The notes beneath the pieces were generated by a model that had not been told where the DNA came from, made no database searches, and saw nothing but the letters and a program-made list of their open reading frames with translations. Shown one piece after another: positions 61,199-64,000 of a stretch of 64,000 nt of DNA (its first letter is position 1; each line of letters opens with the position of its first letter). The stretch spans positions 372,001 through 436,000 of the forward strand of contig NZ_CP109327.1 in the NCBI RefSeq assembly GCF_035918155.1. The letters are read 5' to 3'. Position numbers and translations under genes: made by a program. The stretch comes from Streptomyces sp. NBC_01591 (GTDB taxonomy: Bacteria; Actinomycetota; Actinomycetes; Streptomycetales; Streptomycetaceae).

Positions 61199-61786
61199 AT
61201 TGCGCATGTGTCCTCCACCATCGACGACTGGTCCACCCGGCACTCCGTACTGAGCATGGCTCGGCGGACCGCAGCCCTGATCAACGTTCTCGACAACGAC
61301 TGCCCCAACCCCACCGAAGTCGCCGAAGTACTTCGTGCATACGGTGAGACCGACCCCATCGAACTCACCACTCACGACGCAGCCGCAATGCGTGCGGCTG
61401 CGGCCCTGCTGTGGGAAGTCTTCGCCGCCGAGACCACCGACGGTGCCGCCGACCGCCTCAATCGCCTCCTGCGGGAACACACCGGAGCGCTCCGCCTGAC
61501 TTCGCACGGGGGCAGCGCCCCCTGGCACCCCCATCTCGACCACGACGACAACGCCCCCTGGGACGAGTGGCTCCTAGCCTCGTCCTGCATGGCCCTGACT
61601 GTTCTTGTCTGGGACCGCCAACGTCCGCCCGGCAGGATCTGCTCCTCGCTCAGCTGCCGGAACGTCTTCATCACGCAAGGCAGCGGCCCGGAGCGCCGCT
61701 ACTGCTCCCGCCGGTGCGCAACCCGCGAACGCGTCGCAGCCCACCGACGTTCCCATTCCGCCGAGCAGTCGAGCGAAACCAGGTAG
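61190..61786 (+). CDS. CGNR zinc-finger regulator with ABATE domain (second copy)
   Basis: 198 codons from ATG at 61,190, or 192 from GTG at 61,208; the latter is preferred because the ATG overlaps the -10 region and operator. ABATE part: 'LTTHDAAAMRAAAALLWEVF'. Zinc finger: 'CSSLSCRNVFITQGSGPERR' and 'YCSRRCATRERVAAHRR'. Same architecture as the protein at 51.5 kb. Divergent from the MFS pump. Confidence 0.85.
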   Translation: MRYIAHVSSTIDDWSTRHSVLSMARRTAALINVLDNDCPNPTEVAEVLRAYGETDPIELTTHDAAAMRAAAALLWEVFAAETTDGAADRLNRLLREHTGALRLTSHGGSAPWHPHLDHDDNAPWDEWLLASSCMALTVLVWDRQRPPGRICSSLSCRNVFITQGSGPERRYCSRRCATRERVAAHRRSHSAEQSSETR

Positions 61787-61941
61787 GACACCCGGAGCCG
61801 ATGCACCATTCCCTCCTTCGACGCACGCGTTCAGTCCTGACAGCCGTAACCACCATGGCAGGAGTAGGTGCGCCGATCGGTGCATGATCCGGGCCGGATG
61901 CGCGACGGAAGGCGGATGAGGTCGGGTGCGGTGGCCGGGAG

Positions 61942-62066
61942 GATGGCCGTCGTGGAGATCGAGGACCGGACGGTGCCCGCCGATCCGGACGTGCCGGTAC
62001 GGATCTACCGCCCGCACCCGGAACAGGGCGCCATCGTCCGGCTGCACGGCGGCGGACGCGGATCAG
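61942..62066 (+). pseudogene. Alpha/beta-hydrolase (HSL-type esterase) N-terminal scar
   Basis: About 40 codons: 'VVEIEDRTVPADPDVPVRIY' and 'GAIVRLHGGG'. HGGG is the oxyanion motif of hormone-sensitive-lipase-like esterases. The frame is lost directly after it, where the DUF5701 gene ends on the other strand. Confidence 0.55.
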
Positions 62067-62704
62067 GCCACGGCTCGGGTGGTCGCTGAAGCGAAGCCGA
62101 GCCACGTGTGTCGGTTGCCCTCCCAACACCAGCCCACCTTCGGCGCGTTACGGTTGTCTCGGCCGTCTCGCCCGGTCCCATTACTGATCCACAGGGCCGG
62201 TGTTCGCGCGTCGAGCGTGCCGTTGGCTTTCCGTAGGCGGGAGCCGATGGTCATGAAGCAGTGGCCCCGTTCGAGTACCGCCGGCTGCTGGAGCACCCAG
62301 TGGATGGCCTCCACCAGGAGCAGAGGAGTGCGGCCTCCTTCAACTATGGCGGGTAGTGCCTCGTCAGGGCTCCAGTTCGCCATGTGATCGCCTCGGTCGA
62401 GGCCCTCCACCACGTAGATCGGTTCGTCGGGCACGTTCATGGGCTCGATGGGCGAGAACTGATCGATATCGGGCATGTCCACCACGACGAACCCCGGCTT
62501 CCCCCGATGCCGGAGCAGGGGCGCGAGGGCCGACGCCGGGACCCGGTCCGCGCCAACCACAAGAAGGCCGGCGCGAGCCCTGGTCTCCGCGGCCATGGAG
62601 CGCAGCTCAGCGGGCCGGAAACCGCCGAGTTCATGCACTCCGAGCTCGATCAATCGCTCTGCTTGCGCGGCAATCGAAGGCAGAGTGTGCAATTCGGCTG
62701 GCAT
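62063..62704 (-). CDS. DUF5701 family protein
   Basis: 213 residues from ATG at 62,704. 'SIAAQAERLIELGVHELGGF' opens the protein; the conserved core is 'GFVVVDMPDIDQFSPIEPMN' with 'DEPIYVVEGLDRGDHMANWS' and 'PDEALPAI', followed by 'RCFMTIGSRLRKA'-like 'CFMTIGSRLRKANGTLDART' and 'PKVGWCWEGNRHTWLGFASA'. Function unknown; common in Streptomyces. Complete. Confidence 0.85.
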   Translation of the reverse strand: MPAELHTLPSIAAQAERLIELGVHELGGFRPAELRSMAAETRARAGLLVVGADRVPASALAPLLRHRGKPGFVVVDMPDIDQFSPIEPMNVPDEPIYVVEGLDRGDHMANWSPDEALPAIVEGGRTPLLLVEAIHWVLQQPAVLERGHCFMTIGSRLRKANGTLDARTPALWISNGTGRDGRDNRNAPKVGWCWEGNRHTWLGFASATTRAVA

Positions 62705-62962
62705 GCGACTCCATGGGAACGTCGAGGCAGGGCAGGCTGGTACTCGCCTGCCTACAACGCGATGGACGCCGGAATCGTTCCTCGCTTCCATGACCAATGC
62801 CCGACAGCTGGTGACGGACATCGTCGAGAGAGGCAGACCGGCTCTCGTTGCGGGGTCAAGAACCCTGCAAACCTTCCTGGCTGCGTTCTGTCTCTTCGTT
62901 CTGTCTCTTCGGTCTTGCGTATCGAGGGACGGACCGCTCCGGAGGCCGCATAAGATCTGCCC

Positions 62963-63340
62963 GTGATCGCTGATCTGCAATGTGTGGTGCTGGACTGCTC
63001 GGATCCGGCGGAGCTTGCCGGATTCTACTGGTCGCTGCTCGGTGGGACCGTCAATCGGCAGGACAAGCGGTGGGCAGTCGACGACGACTGGACGACGCTG
63101 CACACAGAGGCCGGTCTCGTCCTCGCCTTCCAACGATCCGCCGACTACCGGCCGCCGCAGTGGCCCGACCCTGAACGGCCCCAGCAGTTCCATCTGGACT
63201 TCGGTGTCGCGGACCTCGACCAAGCCCAGGAGCAGGTGCTGGCCTGCGGCGCGACAGTGCTGGACGACGGTACTGACGGGCGGAGCTGGCGCATCTACGC
63301 CGATCCAGCCGGGCATCCGTTCTGCCTGGTCCGCCACTGA
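62963..63340 (+). CDS. VOC-family (glyoxalase-fold) protein
   Basis: 125 residues. Two beta-alpha-beta-beta-beta units: 'CVVLDCSDPAELAGFYWSLL' and 'LDFGVADLDQAQEQVLACGA', ending 'IYADPAGHPFCLVRH' with the usual metal-side Glu replaced. Members bind metal or drugs such as bleomycin. GTG start; a TAAGAT -10-like box at 62,951-62,956 implies a leaderless transcript. Confidence 0.83.
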   Translation: MIADLQCVVLDCSDPAELAGFYWSLLGGTVNRQDKRWAVDDDWTTLHTEAGLVLAFQRSADYRPPQWPDPERPQQFHLDFGVADLDQAQEQVLACGATVLDDGTDGRSWRIYADPAGHPFCLVRH

Positions 63341-63502
63341 CACCAGTTCCCGGCCCCCTCGGCTCGGTGCGGGATCACGTCCATCACATGCCTGATACCG
63401 CGTCGGCGGAGGGATCGGCACCGGCCCAGCCCACTCGTCGTCAGACAGCTCCCCCTGCTGAGCAGGATGAGAACAACGAGCTACCTGGTCGAAGAGACAC
63501 GC

Positions 63503-64000
63503 CTACAGCCGGCGAGCCGCAACAACCGCTGAACTGGAAGGTGTTGTGAGTACTTCAGTGGCGTCCAGTGCCGGATGAGTGAGGTAGAACAGGCGGAGCT
63601 CATCCACTTCGCCGCCGAAACGAGGCGGCCACTCGGGTGAGGGGGTGAAGTCGTCCAGGATGAGAAGGCCACCGGGAGCGAGCAGCTCGACGACCCCCTG
63701 GGGATCGTCGCGCTTGCCCCCGCCGTCGCAGAAGAAGACGTCGAAGGGGGCATGCTGCTCAAGCAGCCGCCAATCACCGGTGAGAACGCTGACACGCTCG
63801 TCGTCCGCGAAGACACCGGCCGCTCGACAGGCCAGCTCCTCGTCGCGCTCTGCCGTGACCAGGCGTGCATTGGTGCCGAGGCCACTGTGCAGCCAAGCGG
63901 TGCCCACTCCGGAGCCGGTGCCGCTCTCCGCGATGATTCCGTGGGGTTTCGCAGCAGCGGCCAGCCTGAGCAGCCTGCCCACTTCGGGGATGCAGCTCTT
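63503..64000 (-). CDS. SAM-dependent O-methyltransferase-like protein, 5' end outside window
   Basis: At least 165 residues; the frame is open to the window edge ('KSCIPEVGRLLRLAAAAKP'). SAM site 'GIIAESGTGSGVGTAWLHSG', then 'LVTAERDEELACRAAGVF', 'VSVLTGDWRLLEQHAPFDVF' and 'LLAPGGLLILDDFTPSPEWP'. The layout is that of class I CCoAOMT-like methyltransferases. The start lies beyond base 64,000. Confidence 0.8.
   Translation of the reverse strand, partial: KSCIPEVGRLLRLAAAAKPHGIIAESGTGSGVGTAWLHSGLGTNARLVTAERDEELACRAAGVFADDERVSVLTGDWRLLEQHAPFDVFFCDGGGKRDDPQGVVELLAPGGLLILDDFTPSPEWPPRFGGEVDELRLFYLTHPALDATEVLTTPSSSAVVAARRL

Noticed and set aside
1..64000. CRISPR array or tRNA/rRNA genes
   Set aside because: No regularly spaced repeats and no cloverleaf or rRNA-like sequence were noticed on reading; the 8-bp tandem array at 57.7 kb has no spacers.

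Overview
The window is high-GC (about 70%) actinomycete DNA. Codon use, start-codon mix (ATG/GTG/TTG), leaderless-looking promoters and family content all point to a Streptomyces-like organism. The very high density of insertion sequences, transposon scars and broken genes suggests a chromosome arm or a large linear plasmid rather than the core chromosome. No rRNA, tRNA, CRISPR array, replication origin or telomere was recognised. Many genes carry single-base frameshifts while others are intact. Most of this looks like genuine decay, but assembly indels cannot be excluded from sequence alone.

Layout. 1-6 kb: end of an AlkD-like DNA repair gene, a deletion junction truncating a kinase-like gene and a SUKH gene, a Na+/H+ antiporter, and a divergent FMN reductase/XRE regulator pair. 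6-10 kb: decayed phage- or tail-like genes (including an S74 self-cleaving chaperone domain) next to an IS21 remnant. 11-15 kb: remains of a proline/hydroxyproline catabolic locus (Xaa-Pro peptidase scar, intact hydroxyproline-epimerase-like gene, broken permease, amidase fused to a transposase tail). 15-26 kb: nitroreductase, group II intron tail, GrpB, two IS elements, an immunity-like gene and scattered hypotheticals. 27-33 kb: a broken ISL3 element and one group II intron nested inside another (a twintron). 33-37 kb: small conserved hypotheticals and an IS5 scar.

37-45 kb is an arsenic-resistance region. It comprises two divergent arms: an intact ArsO-like flavoprotein, a hidden 57-residue Cys-rich gene and arsR1; and arsR2-acr3-zinc ribbon-arsO(broken)-thioredoxin-like facing arsC-arsT(broken). 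arsT diverges from its family a few tens of bases before an ISL3 remnant that itself holds an IS3 element. The still-intact parts (two ArsR repressors with visible palindromic operators, Acr3 arsenite pump, ArsC arsenate reductase, ArsO-like flavoprotein) could still give arsenic resistance.

45-64 kb is a drug-response and accessory region: an APH-like kinase, a decayed sensor kinase, GntR-MFS, a CGNR regulator divergent from an FAD monooxygenase, aldo/keto reductase, sugar-kinase/LacI scars, a TioE-type MerR regulator divergent from an erythromycin-esterase homologue, and an MFS pump divergent from a second CGNR regulator. The two CGNR modules share an almost identical GTAAC-TCAAAA-GTTAC operator about 9 kb apart. 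That is the best candidate for an undescribed regulatory system here. The nested group II introns are the most striking structural feature.
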